DNA of 64,000 nt from Rhodoferax_B sp049316285 (GTDB lineage Bacteria > Pseudomonadota > Gammaproteobacteria > Burkholderiales > Burkholderiaceae_C). Shown here piece by piece: positions 47,580 to 58,417 of the stretch. Location: NCBI RefSeq assembly GCF_049316285.1, contig NZ_JBMOXA010000006.1:1-64000 (forward strand). Direction: 5' to 3'. The position numbers were made by a program, and so were the translations under genes. The notes beneath the pieces are model-generated. The model was not told the origin of the DNA and made no database searches. It saw only the letters and a program-made list of their open reading frames with translations. How positions within the stretch are numbered: the stretch's first letter is position 1; the number at the start of each line of letters is the position of its first letter.

Positions 47580-48198
47580 CTGTCGATGATCTGCGCCGCT
47601 CGCTGGGGTGGGCGGGTCTTGTGTTCAGCAGTGCTGCATAAAAGCAACACCCCATCTGCCGCAACCCAAGCCACCAGAATGCTTGGCGCAGCGGCTTTCG
47701 GCAAGCGCATGTCTAGCTGCAAGGCCTAGCATTTTTTGCCACCGAGCCCCGCATTCGGATGCCGTTTGGGGCCTGGGCACAACACTGCAACACGCCGCCA
47801 CAACCCGTCGGCAGCGCCTGCACCAGCGTCAGCGCCACGGGTGTAAAAGCTCTCGGACTTTTGGATGTGATGATCAATCAAGAATGTCACCCATTTCTAT
47901 TCAAATTTACCTATAGTCAGCTTCAGTCCAAACACCGTGTTTCAGCCTGTTAGGCGATGGGCATCCAATTCACCCCGCCATTGGATGCTTGGTAAGTGCT
48001 ACGCAAGGTAGTGCTGATGGCTTGAGTGTTGAAGCCAAACGCCAGCCACAGCTGGCAACAGCAAGTTCAAGTGATGCATGGGAGAGGTGCACCACAACGC
48101 CAGGGGAACACAAAGCCAAGCTTTGATGTAGGCGTGATCGTCAGTCCGTGAGGTCCGTTAGTTCTAGTCCGTACTTTTTGAAAGAGAAAGGAATAGCC
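47580..48198. other. Long leader/intergenic stretch before the sulfatase
   Basis: About 620 bases without a believable gene. It contains an inverted repeat GCATCCAAT / ATTGGATGC (47961-47969 and 47980-47988, ten-base loop). Near 48140-48168 the word GTCCG occurs three times at close spacing. It ends with an AAGGA ribosome site seven bases before the sulfatase ATG. Promoter elements could not be fixed. Confidence 0.5.
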
Positions 48199-49797
<1,599 letters not shown>

Positions 49798-49813
49798 GCT
49801 CGCGCATGGAAAG

Positions 49814-49847
49814 AGGCGCCGTCTGCAAGGGCGGTGCCCTTTTTTTA
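49814..49847 (+). terminator. Hairpin with T-run between sulfatase and HAD genes
   Basis: GGCGCCGTC pairs with GGCGGTGCC through two G-U pairs over a short loop, and seven T follow. It may partially terminate the sulfatase transcript, setting a lower level for the downstream gene, which has its own ribosome site. Confidence 0.6.
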
Positions 49848-49884
49848 TCCACCATCGGCGGTTGATCCGTTTGAAGGAGTGAAG

Positions 49885-50871
49885 ATGAAGCGTTTCTTGC
49901 TCGCGGCAGCCACCGCATTTCTGGCCACCACCGTCACCCCGGTTTTTGCAGCCGACCCCCTGCCCTCGTGGAACGACACCGGCCCGAAAAAAGCCATCGT
50001 CGCATTTGTCGAGAAGGTCAGCACACAAGGCTCGGCCGACTTTGTGCCGCTGCCCGAGCGTATTGCCACCTTCGACAACGATGGCACGCTGTGGTCAGAA
50101 CAACCGGTCTACTTTCAGTTTGCGTTTGTGATCGAACGCATCAAGATCTTGGCGCCCAAGCATCCCGAGTGGAAAACCAAAGAACCTTTTGCATCGATCT
50201 TGAAGGGCAATATGAAGGGTGTGCTGGCGTCCGGTGAAAAAGGTGTCGTATCACTCTTGGCCGCCACCCACGCAGGCATGACCACTGACGAGTTCGAGCA
50301 GGCCGTCAACGACTGGGCGGTGTCCGCCAAGCACCCCAAGACCGGCAAGCTGTACACCGAGATGGTGTTCCAGCCCATGCTGGAGTTGCTGAACTACTTG
50401 CGCGACAACGGGTTTAAAACCTATATCGTTTCCGGTGGCGGCATCGAATTCATGCGCCCCTGGGCAGAGCGGATCTACGGTATTCCGCCCGAACAAGTCG
50501 TGGGTTCCTCAGGCGGGCTGAAGTTTGAGATGCGCGGCAACGTGCCTGTGCTCGTCAAGCTGCCTACCCTGGTGTTGAACGACGACAAGGAAGGCAAACC
50601 CGTGGGCATTCAGCGCCACATTGGCCGCCGCCCGATCGCCGCGTTTGGCAACTCGGATGGTGACCTGCAAATGCTGCAATGGACCACCGCCGGCAGCGGC
50701 GCGCGCTTCGCACTCTACGTGCACCACACCGATGCCGATCGCGAATGGGCCTACGACCGCAAGTCACACATAGGCAAGCTGGACAAAGGGCTGGACGAAG
50801 CCACTGCCAAGGGCTGGACCGTGGTCGACATGAAGAACGACTGGAAGAAGGTTTTCCCCTGGTCGCCGTAA
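49885..50871 (+). CDS. Secreted HAD-superfamily phosphatase
   Basis: A 328-residue protein with a signal peptide (LLAAATAFLATTVTPVFA, then AD). HAD motif I is ATFDNDGTLW (nucleophile Asp at about residue 64), motif II is TYIVSGGG, and motif IV is AFGNSDGDLQM. The family is the haloacid-dehalogenase-like hydrolases related to phosphoserine phosphatase. The start at ATG 49885 follows GGAG. It lies downstream of the sulfatase and is probably in the same regulon; it may remove phosphate from the same or a related ligand. Confidence 0.88.
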   Translation: MKRFLLAAATAFLATTVTPVFAADPLPSWNDTGPKKAIVAFVEKVSTQGSADFVPLPERIATFDNDGTLWSEQPVYFQFAFVIERIKILAPKHPEWKTKEPFASILKGNMKGVLASGEKGVVSLLAATHAGMTTDEFEQAVNDWAVSAKHPKTGKLYTEMVFQPMLELLNYLRDNGFKTYIVSGGGIEFMRPWAERIYGIPPEQVVGSSGGLKFEMRGNVPVLVKLPTLVLNDDKEGKPVGIQRHIGRRPIAAFGNSDGDLQMLQWTTAGSGARFALYVHHTDADREWAYDRKSHIGKLDKGLDEATAKGWTVVDMKNDWKKVFPWSP

Positions 50872-50907
50872 GCCCCGGCTGGGTTCAGGCGCTCGGCCTG
50901 CGCATGC

Positions 50908-51474
50908 TCAGGCCAGGCTCTTGAAGTAGAACGTGGTGCCGCACGGCGCGCCGTCGGGCATCAGCGCATAGTTCGGAACCTCGCCCACACGCTGCCAACC
51001 GGCACGCTGGTACAGGCGCTCGGCAGCGCCGCCGGTTTCGGTGTCGAGCACCAGCACGGTCTTGCCGTTCGCCGCAGCGGCCCGGTCCACAGCCGCCATC
51101 AGCTGCTGTGCCACACCGCGGCGGCGCGCCCGGCGGTGCACCAGCATTTTGGCCACGTCGGCGCGGTGCGGTTGGTTGTCCGGCTGGGCAGTGATCAACT
51201 GCACCGTGCCGACCAATTGCCCCGGCCCTTGCTCGGCCACCAGCAACACCCGTTCCTGGCGTGCCACACCGGCCAGCACCGCTTGCCAGAACGCCAGCGC
51301 TCTGGCCGGGGCCAAAGGCTGCATGAAGCTCACAGACGCGCCCCCGGCCACACAGTCCAGCAACACCTCGGCCAGCGCCTGCGCCAGGGCGTTTGTGCTG
51401 CTGCCATCGGCCAACGCCTCCTCGGCAGAAACCTGGCGAACCGTGATGCTTGCAGCAATGGTGTCTGGGTTCAT
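50908..51474 (-). CDS. GNAT-family N-acetyltransferase
   Basis: A 188-residue protein from ATG 51474 with AGGAG upstream. The acetyl-CoA site is VAKMLVHRRARRRGVAQQLM, the R/Q-x-x-G-x-G/A loop, followed by LVLDTETGGAAERLYQRAGW. The acceptor is unknown. Its start overlaps the stop of the XRE-cupin regulator by four bases, so the pair forms one operon. Confidence 0.88.
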   Translation of the reverse strand: MNPDTIAASITVRQVSAEEALADGSSTNALAQALAEVLLDCVAGGASVSFMQPLAPARALAFWQAVLAGVARQERVLLVAEQGPGQLVGTVQLITAQPDNQPHRADVAKMLVHRRARRRGVAQQLMAAVDRAAAANGKTVLVLDTETGGAAERLYQRAGWQRVGEVPNYALMPDGAPCGTTFYFKSLA

Positions 51475-52064
51475 GGGGCTCTCCTGGAGGAAGCGGAGCT
51501 GACGGTGTTCAGCGCCACCAGATAACGTGCGGCCACCTTGCCGGGGTTGTGAAAAACGATGGGCTGGTCCAGCCGCATGGCCAGGCAATCACCGGGGTCT
51601 AGCGGCCACAACACATTGCCCACGGTGATCTGCATGCGGCCCTTGATGAGCCAGATCTGCTGGTGCACTTCGTTGTCGCGCACTGCCGAATCCAGCGCCA
51701 CACGTGCCCCTGCGGGGAACTGCACCTCCACCAATTGCAGGCCGGAACACACGGCTGCCGCTGCGGGCGACAGGTTGCGCCGCAGATAACCCGAGGCTGG
51801 GTCGGTCCACACCGGCTGATCGGGCGCCCGGCTCACGGGGCTGGGCACTTCGGCCGAAATGTCTTGGAACAGCGCCGCCAGCGCCACGCCCAGCGCCGTG
51901 GCCAGACGGTCGAGCACGGCCGCCGTGGGGCTGCTTTCTCCGCGCTCTATCAGCGAGATGTGGGAACGGCTGACCTTGCTGCGTTCGGCCAGCATGTCGA
52001 GCGACAGCCCTTGCTGGTCGCGCAACTGCCGCACCTGCATGGCAATACGTTGGTTAATGTCCAT
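51471..52064 (-). CDS. XRE-family regulator with C-terminal cupin domain
   Basis: A 197-residue protein. Residues 5-65 are a helix-turn-helix of the Cro/C1 type (VRQLRDQQGLSLDMLAERSK, then RSHISLIERGESSPTAAVLD). Residues 110-190 are a cupin (HQQIWLIKGRMQITVGNVLW). Such proteins sense small molecules and control nearby enzymes. It is translationally coupled to a GNAT acetyltransferase, whose substrate could be the effector. Confidence 0.9.
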   Translation of the reverse strand: MDINQRIAMQVRQLRDQQGLSLDMLAERSKVSRSHISLIERGESSPTAAVLDRLATALGVALAALFQDISAEVPSPVSRAPDQPVWTDPASGYLRRNLSPAAAAVCSGLQLVEVQFPAGARVALDSAVRDNEVHQQIWLIKGRMQITVGNVLWPLDPGDCLAMRLDQPIVFHNPGKVAARYLVALNTVSSASSRRAP

Positions 52065-52176
52065 GAATTCCAGTTTAATGGAAATTTATTCCATCAAACA
52101 GGAAATATTTAAACCCACCGATAACACTCAGCAGGCTTGTCGCGCCGAAACAAAGCCATGTGCTGGTGCTGCCGTC

Positions 52177-52899
52177 TCAGCTATTGGCCATGTTGTAGTA
52201 AGCCGACAGCCCGGTGCTGGTCTGCGACATGCTGCCCATCTGCTGCGACAACTTGATCAGCGCGCTTTGTTGCAGCTTGATGGCGGCGCTGCGGCTGGTC
52301 AGCGCTTCCAGGGTGGCACTGGTGCGGCTGTCGGCATCCAGTTCCTTGCTGGCCGCCTTGTCGACCAACTGGCCGAGTTTGTTCAACACGGCTTGCGCCT
52401 TGGCCGGCGACTCCTTGTAGGCGGCTTCAAACTTGGCCATGTCAAGCGACAAGCTGCCGTCGGCCGCCTTGGTGAAACCGATGGCGCGCAAATCGGCGAT
52501 CTTGGAGAAGTCCGAGCTCATCGCACGCGTCATGCTGCGGCTGAGGTTGGCCACGCCGTTGCTCTGCGATGCGGCGGTCTTGGTGACCGCCAGCATGGCG
52601 TTGAAGCTCGCGGAAAAGCTGGCGATGGCCTTGGCCACCTCCTCACTGGTCGAGGTGCTGCTCAGCCCCGTAAGCCCCTGCGCCGTACGTTGGGTCTCGG
52701 CAATGGAGGCCTTGAATTTGCCCAGCGCAGAGAGGCTGGCGCTGGTGCTGTCCAACTGGCTTTGCAGCCGTGTGTCGACCTTTTTCAGACTCGGTGGGGT
52801 CGGATAGACTTTTTCAGTGGTTTGCGCCGTGGTCTGGCTGCTGGTAGCGCTGGTGGAAATGCCAGTGCTGCGGAGTGTGGTCAGTGTGCTGAGGTTCAT
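52177..52899 (-). CDS. FliD C-terminal-like protein without a flagellar neighbourhood
   Basis: A 240-residue protein from ATG 52899 with AGGA eight bases upstream. It is rich in Ser, Thr and Ala, with long predicted helices. The segment LRAIGFTKAADGSLSLDMAK, then FEAAYKESP, resembles the 'LGI..DGTLSLD..KLdaAL' region of the flagellar cap protein FliD. The N-terminal half is a Thr/Ser-rich stretch then coiled-coil-like helices. There is no signal peptide. No other flagellar gene is nearby and the length is about half that of FliD. The function is unknown. Confidence 0.6.
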   Translation of the reverse strand: MNLSTLTTLRSTGISTSATSSQTTAQTTEKVYPTPPSLKKVDTRLQSQLDSTSASLSALGKFKASIAETQRTAQGLTGLSSTSTSEEVAKAIASFSASFNAMLAVTKTAASQSNGVANLSRSMTRAMSSDFSKIADLRAIGFTKAADGSLSLDMAKFEAAYKESPAKAQAVLNKLGQLVDKAASKELDADSRTSATLEALTSRSAAIKLQQSALIKLSQQMGSMSQTSTGLSAYYNMANS

Positions 52900-53098
52900 G
52901 TCTGCTTCCTGCCCGCCAAGACGGGAGCCAATCAAAAGCGATTGCCCGAATTTTTGAACGCGGAGGCGATATGTAACAGCCGGATATGCAGCGCAAACAC
53001 CCGTCAATTCGCGCCCACAAAAGCCTGGGGCCTGAACCTACGGCCAAGGCTCAAGTCCACCATTAAGGTAGAGACATCCATCTCAACAGGAGAGCGCC

Positions 53099-53284
53099 AT
53101 GCCACGAGGTGACAAGACGGCCTATACCGACAAACAAAAGCGGCAAGCCCGCCACATTGAAAAAAGCTACCAGCAACGCGGCCTGCCCGAGGACCAAGCC
53201 GCAGCCCGTGCCTGGGCTACGGTGAACAAAGAGTCGGGTGGTGGCAAACTCAGCGGGTCGGGCCGCAAGAAACCGGCGCGCTAG
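53099..53284 (+). CDS. Small basic protein, often labelled plasmid-stabilisation protein
   Basis: A 61-residue protein with a CAGGAG ribosome site. It runs MPRGDKTAYTDKQKRQARHI, then EKSYQQRGLPEDQAAARAWA and a Gly/Ser/Lys tail. The pattern 'PRGDKxxYTxKQKRxAxHIE' is widespread in proteobacterial genomes. The function is not established. It is monocistronic. Confidence 0.8.
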   Translation: MPRGDKTAYTDKQKRQARHIEKSYQQRGLPEDQAAARAWATVNKESGGGKLSGSGRKKPAR

Positions 53285-53319
53285 CGCCCCCCGGCCAGCA
53301 ATACCGGGCCGCCCAGGGT

Positions 53320-53763
53320 TTAGTCCAGCAAATCGCCTGCGGCCTCGGGCTGGTACAACAAGGTTTTGAAACGCGCGCGCACCAGCGCGCCATCCGCACC
53401 CTGCCACACCAACGGGTCGCCCACCCGGCAACCCAGCAAGGCCAGGCCCAGAGGGGTGAGCACGGTCACGCTGTTATCGGTTTTTGCGGCGGCTTCAGCG
53501 TCTTCTGCTGCATCGGCCGCTCCGGGGTAGCGCAGCGTGACTTCGAAATCACGCCCGGTCGCGCCATCACAAAGCAGCACCCGCGAGCGCATGGTGGCAA
53601 CATCGCCCGGCACCTCGGCGGGGGGCACGATCTCGGCAGCATCGAGCAGCTCGGCCAAAACACTGGCGCTGGCGGGATGGCCGTCTTGGCGGCGCGCCAG
53701 CATGCCCTGCAGGCGTGCTTGGTCAAGCGCGCTCAGGGTACGGTCAAAAAACGAGTTCTCCAT
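53320..53763 (-). CDS. rnk: Rnk-like nucleoside diphosphate kinase regulator (GreA/GreB C-terminal domain)
   Basis: A 147-residue protein from ATG 53763 with GGAG upstream. The N-terminal helices (TLSALDQARLQGMLARRQDG) are followed by a GreA/B-like C-terminal domain (SVTVLTPLGLALLGCRVGDP). Rnk binds RNA polymerase near the secondary channel. The domain is interrupted by an Ala/Glu-rich loop (ADAAEDAEAAAKTD) that is longer than usual. Confidence 0.85.
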   Translation of the reverse strand: MENSFFDRTLSALDQARLQGMLARRQDGHPASASVLAELLDAAEIVPPAEVPGDVATMRSRVLLCDGATGRDFEVTLRYPGAADAAEDAEAAAKTDNSVTVLTPLGLALLGCRVGDPLVWQGADGALVRARFKTLLYQPEAAGDLLD

Positions 53764-54190
53764 GGAACACTCCAACATTTGCCCCTCGTGCAAAAGCAGC
53801 GCGGCGGCGTGAAGCTCGAATGCTGCCCGGCGACCGTGTGTTGAGCGAATGGGAAAGGTTTTGGTGCCGGGCTTAGAGCGGTGCGGCGAGGTTTCGCATC
53901 ACCGTGTGTTGACCGAGACCTGGCTGGTCATCCACCTGTGCAGCGGCCACCGCGCGGCCACAATGGCAGCGCTGGGCGTGACGCGCACAGACGGAATGGT
54001 GAGAGAACATGCGGCCAGTTTAAAACGGCCTGGAATAGGCATACGCCCAGGTGCGACTTTAAAACCTGCGGCTTTAAGCCTGGGCCACAAAACCAGTGCG
54101 GCGCAGTTGAGGTCAACCCGGTTCACGATCTGCCTGCGGCAACACAGAGATCGTGAACGGGGTTTAAAAACCGCTGCGTGCGGGTTCGGC
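53764..54190. other. Intergenic stretch between rnk and purL
   Basis: About 430 bases without a believable gene. It includes the upstream region of rnk, two copies of ACCGTGTGTTGA (near 53833 and 53902) and, close to purL, the GTTCACGATCT inverted repeat. Confidence 0.45.
54121..54158 (-). terminator. Hairpin downstream of purL
   Basis: GTTCACGATCT (54121-54131) and AGATCGTGAAC (54148-54158) are perfect 11-base complements. It lies 33 bases behind the purL stop. A U-tract is missing, so it may be a weak terminator or a repeat. Confidence 0.45.
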
Positions 54191-57100
54191 TTAACCCACC
54201 CAACGACGCGCGTTGCGCCAGATCTGCAGCCAGGGGCTGGCGGCGCTGGTGTCGCCGCTGGTCCAGCTCATTTGCACGTTGCGGAACACACGTTCGGGGT
54301 GCGGCATCATGGCAGTGAAGCGGCCATCGGCGGTGGTCACGGCGGTCAGGCCACCGGCGCTGCCGTTCGGGTTGAACGGATAGGCTTCCGTGGCCTGGCC
54401 ATGGTTGTCCACATAACGCATGGCAGCGATGGCCTTGGCCGCATCGCCACGCGCCGAGAAGTTGGCGTAGCCTTCGCCGTGCGCCACGGCGATGGGCAGG
54501 CGCGCGCCGGCCATGCCTTGCAGGAACACGCTGGGGGATTCCAGCACTTCGACCATGGACAAGCGCGCTTCAAAACGTTCGCTCTTGTTGGTGGTGAAGC
54601 GTGGCCAGTCTTGTGCGCCGGGGATGATGTCGGCCAGTTCGGCAAACATCTGGCAGCCGTTGCACACCCCCAGCGCCAGAGTGTCGGGGCGCGCAAAGAA
54701 GGCCTGGAACTGCTCGGCCAGCACCTGGTTGAAGGTGATGGAGCGGGCCCAGCCAATGCCTGCACCCAGGGTGTCGCCGTAGCTGAAGCCACCACAGGCC
54801 ACCACACCCATGAAGTCGGCCAGCTTGGCACGGCCGCTTTGCAGGTCGGTCATGTGCACGTCATAGGCTTCAAAACCAGCCTCGGTGAAGGCGTAGGCCA
54901 TTTCCACGTGTGAGTTGACCCCCTGCTCGCGCAGCACCGCCACCTTGGGGCGCGAGGTCAACACGGCAGGAGCGGCCGGTTGGTTTACCCCGAATGTTGG
55001 CGGCAGGTAGACGTGCATGCCCGGGTCGTCTTCACGGCCGGCGGCAGCGTGTTCGGCATCGGCGCAGGCCGGGTTGTCGCGCTGTTGGTTGATCTTCCAG
55101 CTCACGCTGTCCCAGACCTGGTGCAGGTCGGACAGCTTGGCCGAGAACACGGCCTTGGTGTCGCGCCAGACCTGGATTTCGCCCACACCGACATTCATGC
55201 CCGGCGTGCCGCCTGCGGGGCGGGTCTTGCCTATGATGTGGCTGTGTTGGCTCAGACCGTGCTCGCGCAGGGTTTGCATCACGGCGTCGCGCTCGACGGT
55301 GCGCACTTGCAGCACCACGCCGAGTTCTTCGCTGAACAACGCCTTGAGGGTGAGTTCCTCGCGGCGTGCGCTGACCTGGCTGGCCCAGTTCTTGGCGTCG
55401 CCACTGTCCATGCGGCTGTCGGAAATGCCGTCGCCCTCGGTGACCAGCATGTCGACGTTCAACGCCACGCCGACGTGGCCGGCAAACGCCATTTCGCAGA
55501 CACTGGCAAACAGGCCGCCGTCGCTGCGGTCGTGGTAGGCCAGGATGCGGCCTTGGCTGCGCAGCAGGTTCACGGCCTTGACCAGGTTCACCAGGTCTTG
55601 CGGGTGATCGAGATCCGGCACGCTGTCGCCCACTTGGCCGAGCACTTGCGCCAGGATGCTGCCGCCCATGCGGTTTTGGCCACGGCCCAGGTCGACCAGC
55701 ACCAGCGTGGTGTCGGCCTCGACGGTGCTGAGTTGTGGCGTGAGGGTGTTGCGCACGTCACCCAGGGTGGCGAAGGCGGTGACGATCAAGCTCACGGGGG
55801 AAGTGACTTTCTTCGCTTCGCCGCCGGCGTCTTTCCACTGCGTGCGCATCGACAAGCTGTCTTTGCCCACGGGGATGGAGATGCCCAGCGCCGGGCACAG
55901 TTCCATGCCCACGGCGTGCACGGTGGCGTACAGCGCGGCATCTTCGCCGGGTTCGCCGCAGGCGGCCATCCAGTTGGCGGACAGCTTGACACGTGGCAGT
56001 TCAATCGGCGCGGCCAGCAGGTTGGTGATGGCTTCGGCCACGGCCATGCGGCCCGAAGCCGGTGCATCAATCGCCGCCAGCGGTGTGCGTTCACCCAGGC
56101 TCATGGCCTCGCCGCCAAAACCGGCGTAGTCGGCCAGCGTCACGGCCACGTCGGCCACGGGCACTTGCCAGGGGCCAACCATCTGGTCGCGGTGCGACAG
56201 GCCACCCACGGTGCGGTCGCCAATGGTGATCAAGAAACGTTTGGAGGCTACCGTGGGGTGGGCCAGCACGTCGATGGCGGCTTGCTGCAGCGCCACGCCG
56301 GTGAGGTTGACCGGTGCGAACTGGCGCGCCACGGTCTTCACATCGCGGCGCATCTTGGGCGGCTTGCCCAAGAGCACGTTCATCGGCATGTCGACCGGCG
56401 CCGGGCCAGCCGACTCGGCATCGGACAACACCAGTTGGCGCTCTTCGGTGGCCGTGCCAATCACGGCGAACGGGCAGCGCTCGCGTTCACACAAAGCCTG
56501 GAACTGCGCCAGCGATTCGGGCGCGATGGCCATCACATAACGTTCTTGGCTTTCGTTGCTCCAGATTTCCTTGGGCGACATGCCGCTCTCTTCGAGCTTC
56601 ACGGCGCGCAGGTCAAAACGCGCACCACGGCCGGCGTCATTGGTCAGCTCGGGAAAGGCGTTCGACAAACCACCCGCGCCCACGTCGTGGATCGCCAGGA
56701 TGGGGTTCTTGTCGCCTTGCAACCAGCACTGGTTGATGACTTCTTGCGCACGGCGCTCGATTTCAGGGTTGCCGCGTTGCACCGAGTCAAAGTCGAGTTC
56801 GGCCGCGTTCGCGCCCGTGGCCATGGAGCTGGCCGCGCTGCCGCCCATGCCTATGCGCATGCCCGGGCCACCGAGCTGGATCAACAGCGAACCGGCGGGG
56901 AACACGATCTTGCTGGTTTGCGCAGCGTCGATGGCGCCCAGGCCACCGGCGATCATGATGGGCTTGTGGTAGCCACGGCGGATGTTGTCCACGTCGGACT
57001 GCACCGTTTGTTCGTATTCGCGGAAGTAGCCCAGCAGGTTGGGCCGGCCAAATTCGTTGTTGAACGCGGCGCCGCCCAGGGGCCCTTCGATCATGATTTG

Positions 57101-58225
57101 CAGCGGGCTGGCGATGTGCTCGGGCTTGCCGTAAGCCGCTTCGCCGGCCGCAGGCCACAGGTTGGACACGGTGAAGCCGGTCAACCCCGCCTTGGGGCGC
57201 GAGCCGCGGCCGGTCGCGCCTTCGTCGCGAATCTCACCGCCCGCGCCAGTCGAGGCGCCGGGGAAAGGCGAGATCGCCGTGGGGTGGTTGTGCGTTTCCA
57301 CCTTCATCAGCACATGGCTCAAGGCGCTATGTTTTTCGTAGCTGACGACGCTTTCTGCTGCAGCACCAACGCCCGATTTGGCTTGGAAGCGCTGAATCTG
57401 CAGGCCTTCCATCACCGAAGCGTTGTCGGAGTACGCCACCACGGTGTGCGCGGGCGCCAGCTTGTGGGTATTGCGGATCATGGCGAACAGGCTCTGGTCC
57501 TGCTCGGCGCCGTCGATCACGAATTCGGCGTTGAAGATCTTGTGGCGGCAGTGTTCGCTGTTGGCCTGGGCGAACATCATCAGTTCGACGTCGCTGGGGT
57601 TGCGCTTGAGCTGCGTGAAGGCGGCAAGCAGGTAGTCGATCTCGTCGTCGGCCAGGGCCAGGCCGAAGCTGCGGTTGGCCGTCTCCAGGGCTTCGCGGCC
57701 ACCGCCCAACACGTCCACCTGCGCCAGCGGCGCGGCGGGCAGCGATTCAAACAGGGCTCGGGCCTGGGCGCGCTCGGCCAGCACACTTTCGGTCATGCGG
57801 TCGTGCAGCAGCGCGGCAACCTGCTCTTGCTGCTCGGTGCTCAGCGTGGGCAGCTTGCCCAGCAGGCCGGGCTTCAGGCTCAGGCGGTATTCGGTCAAAC
57901 GTTCGACACGACGCACCGACAGGCCGCAGTTGTGCGCAATGTCGGTGGCCTTGGAGGCCCAGGGCGAGACCGTGCCGATGCGCGGGCTGACGATCAACGC
58001 GACGCCATCGGCAGCACCGACATACGGGTCGCCGTAGTTCAACAGCGCTTGCCAGCGCGCCTGTTCGGCCTCGCTCAGCGCATGGTCGGTGGCGACCACG
58101 TGGACAAACCGGGCCGCAATACCCACGATCTTCTCGTGGATCACTTGCAGGCGGGGCAGGAGTTGCTGGGCGCGGAAATCGCTGAGGGCATTGCCCCCGT
58201 CGAACTGGGTAAGGTGCAGGGTCAC
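54191..58225 (-). CDS. purL: Phosphoribosylformylglycinamidine synthase (large, single-chain)
   Basis: A 1344-residue enzyme with a GTG start. An N-terminal PurS-like part is followed by two ATP-grasp-like AIRS repeats (for example MKVETHNHPTAISPFPGAST, GGLSNAFPELTNDAG and GGSILAQVLGQVGDSVPDL). The glutaminase domain at about 1060-1344 has the nucleophile Cys in GVCNGCQMFAEL and the His/Glu pair in MMPHPERVF. It converts FGAR to FGAM using glutamine and ATP in purine synthesis. The length fits the proteobacterial large form. It is divergent from map. Confidence 0.98.
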   Translation of the reverse strand: MTLHLTQFDGGNALSDFRAQQLLPRLQVIHEKIVGIAARFVHVVATDHALSEAEQARWQALLNYGDPYVGAADGVALIVSPRIGTVSPWASKATDIAHNCGLSVRRVERLTEYRLSLKPGLLGKLPTLSTEQQEQVAALLHDRMTESVLAERAQARALFESLPAAPLAQVDVLGGGREALETANRSFGLALADDEIDYLLAAFTQLKRNPSDVELMMFAQANSEHCRHKIFNAEFVIDGAEQDQSLFAMIRNTHKLAPAHTVVAYSDNASVMEGLQIQRFQAKSGVGAAAESVVSYEKHSALSHVLMKVETHNHPTAISPFPGASTGAGGEIRDEGATGRGSRPKAGLTGFTVSNLWPAAGEAAYGKPEHIASPLQIMIEGPLGGAAFNNEFGRPNLLGYFREYEQTVQSDVDNIRRGYHKPIMIAGGLGAIDAAQTSKIVFPAGSLLIQLGGPGMRIGMGGSAASSMATGANAAELDFDSVQRGNPEIERRAQEVINQCWLQGDKNPILAIHDVGAGGLSNAFPELTNDAGRGARFDLRAVKLEESGMSPKEIWSNESQERYVMAIAPESLAQFQALCERERCPFAVIGTATEERQLVLSDAESAGPAPVDMPMNVLLGKPPKMRRDVKTVARQFAPVNLTGVALQQAAIDVLAHPTVASKRFLITIGDRTVGGLSHRDQMVGPWQVPVADVAVTLADYAGFGGEAMSLGERTPLAAIDAPASGRMAVAEAITNLLAAPIELPRVKLSANWMAACGEPGEDAALYATVHAVGMELCPALGISIPVGKDSLSMRTQWKDAGGEAKKVTSPVSLIVTAFATLGDVRNTLTPQLSTVEADTTLVLVDLGRGQNRMGGSILAQVLGQVGDSVPDLDHPQDLVNLVKAVNLLRSQGRILAYHDRSDGGLFASVCEMAFAGHVGVALNVDMLVTEGDGISDSRMDSGDAKNWASQVSARREELTLKALFSEELGVVLQVRTVERDAVMQTLREHGLSQHSHIIGKTRPAGGTPGMNVGVGEIQVWRDTKAVFSAKLSDLHQVWDSVSWKINQQRDNPACADAEHAAAGREDDPGMHVYLPPTFGVNQPAAPAVLTSRPKVAVLREQGVNSHVEMAYAFTEAGFEAYDVHMTDLQSGRAKLADFMGVVACGGFSYGDTLGAGIGWARSITFNQVLAEQFQAFFARPDTLALGVCNGCQMFAELADIIPGAQDWPRFTTNKSERFEARLSMVEVLESPSVFLQGMAGARLPIAVAHGEGYANFSARGDAAKAIAAMRYVDNHGQATEAYPFNPNGSAGGLTAVTTADGRFTAMMPHPERVFRNVQMSWTSGDTSAASPWLQIWRNARRWVG

Positions 58226-58417
58226 GTGGCGGCCTGTTTTGAGCTAGGTCTGCAGATGATTTCGGTGTCCGGCTCAACCGCTGAATGGGGTTGCCCGGCC
58301 CCGCCCGAAAAAGGGACTTGGGGAAAACCAGGGATTTTAACCAAGGCTGGCCGCCGCATCTTGCCTTGACATTCATCCTTTCTGCACGGCGGCTTCTGCG
58401 GTGGGATAATTCGAAGC

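Noticed and set aside
54980..58369. A 1129-codon open frame on the plus strand opposite purL
   Set aside because: It is the exact antisense of a full-length, motif-complete purL, with His/Gln/Val-rich low-complexity translation and no family similarity. It is a by-product of high GC codon use.
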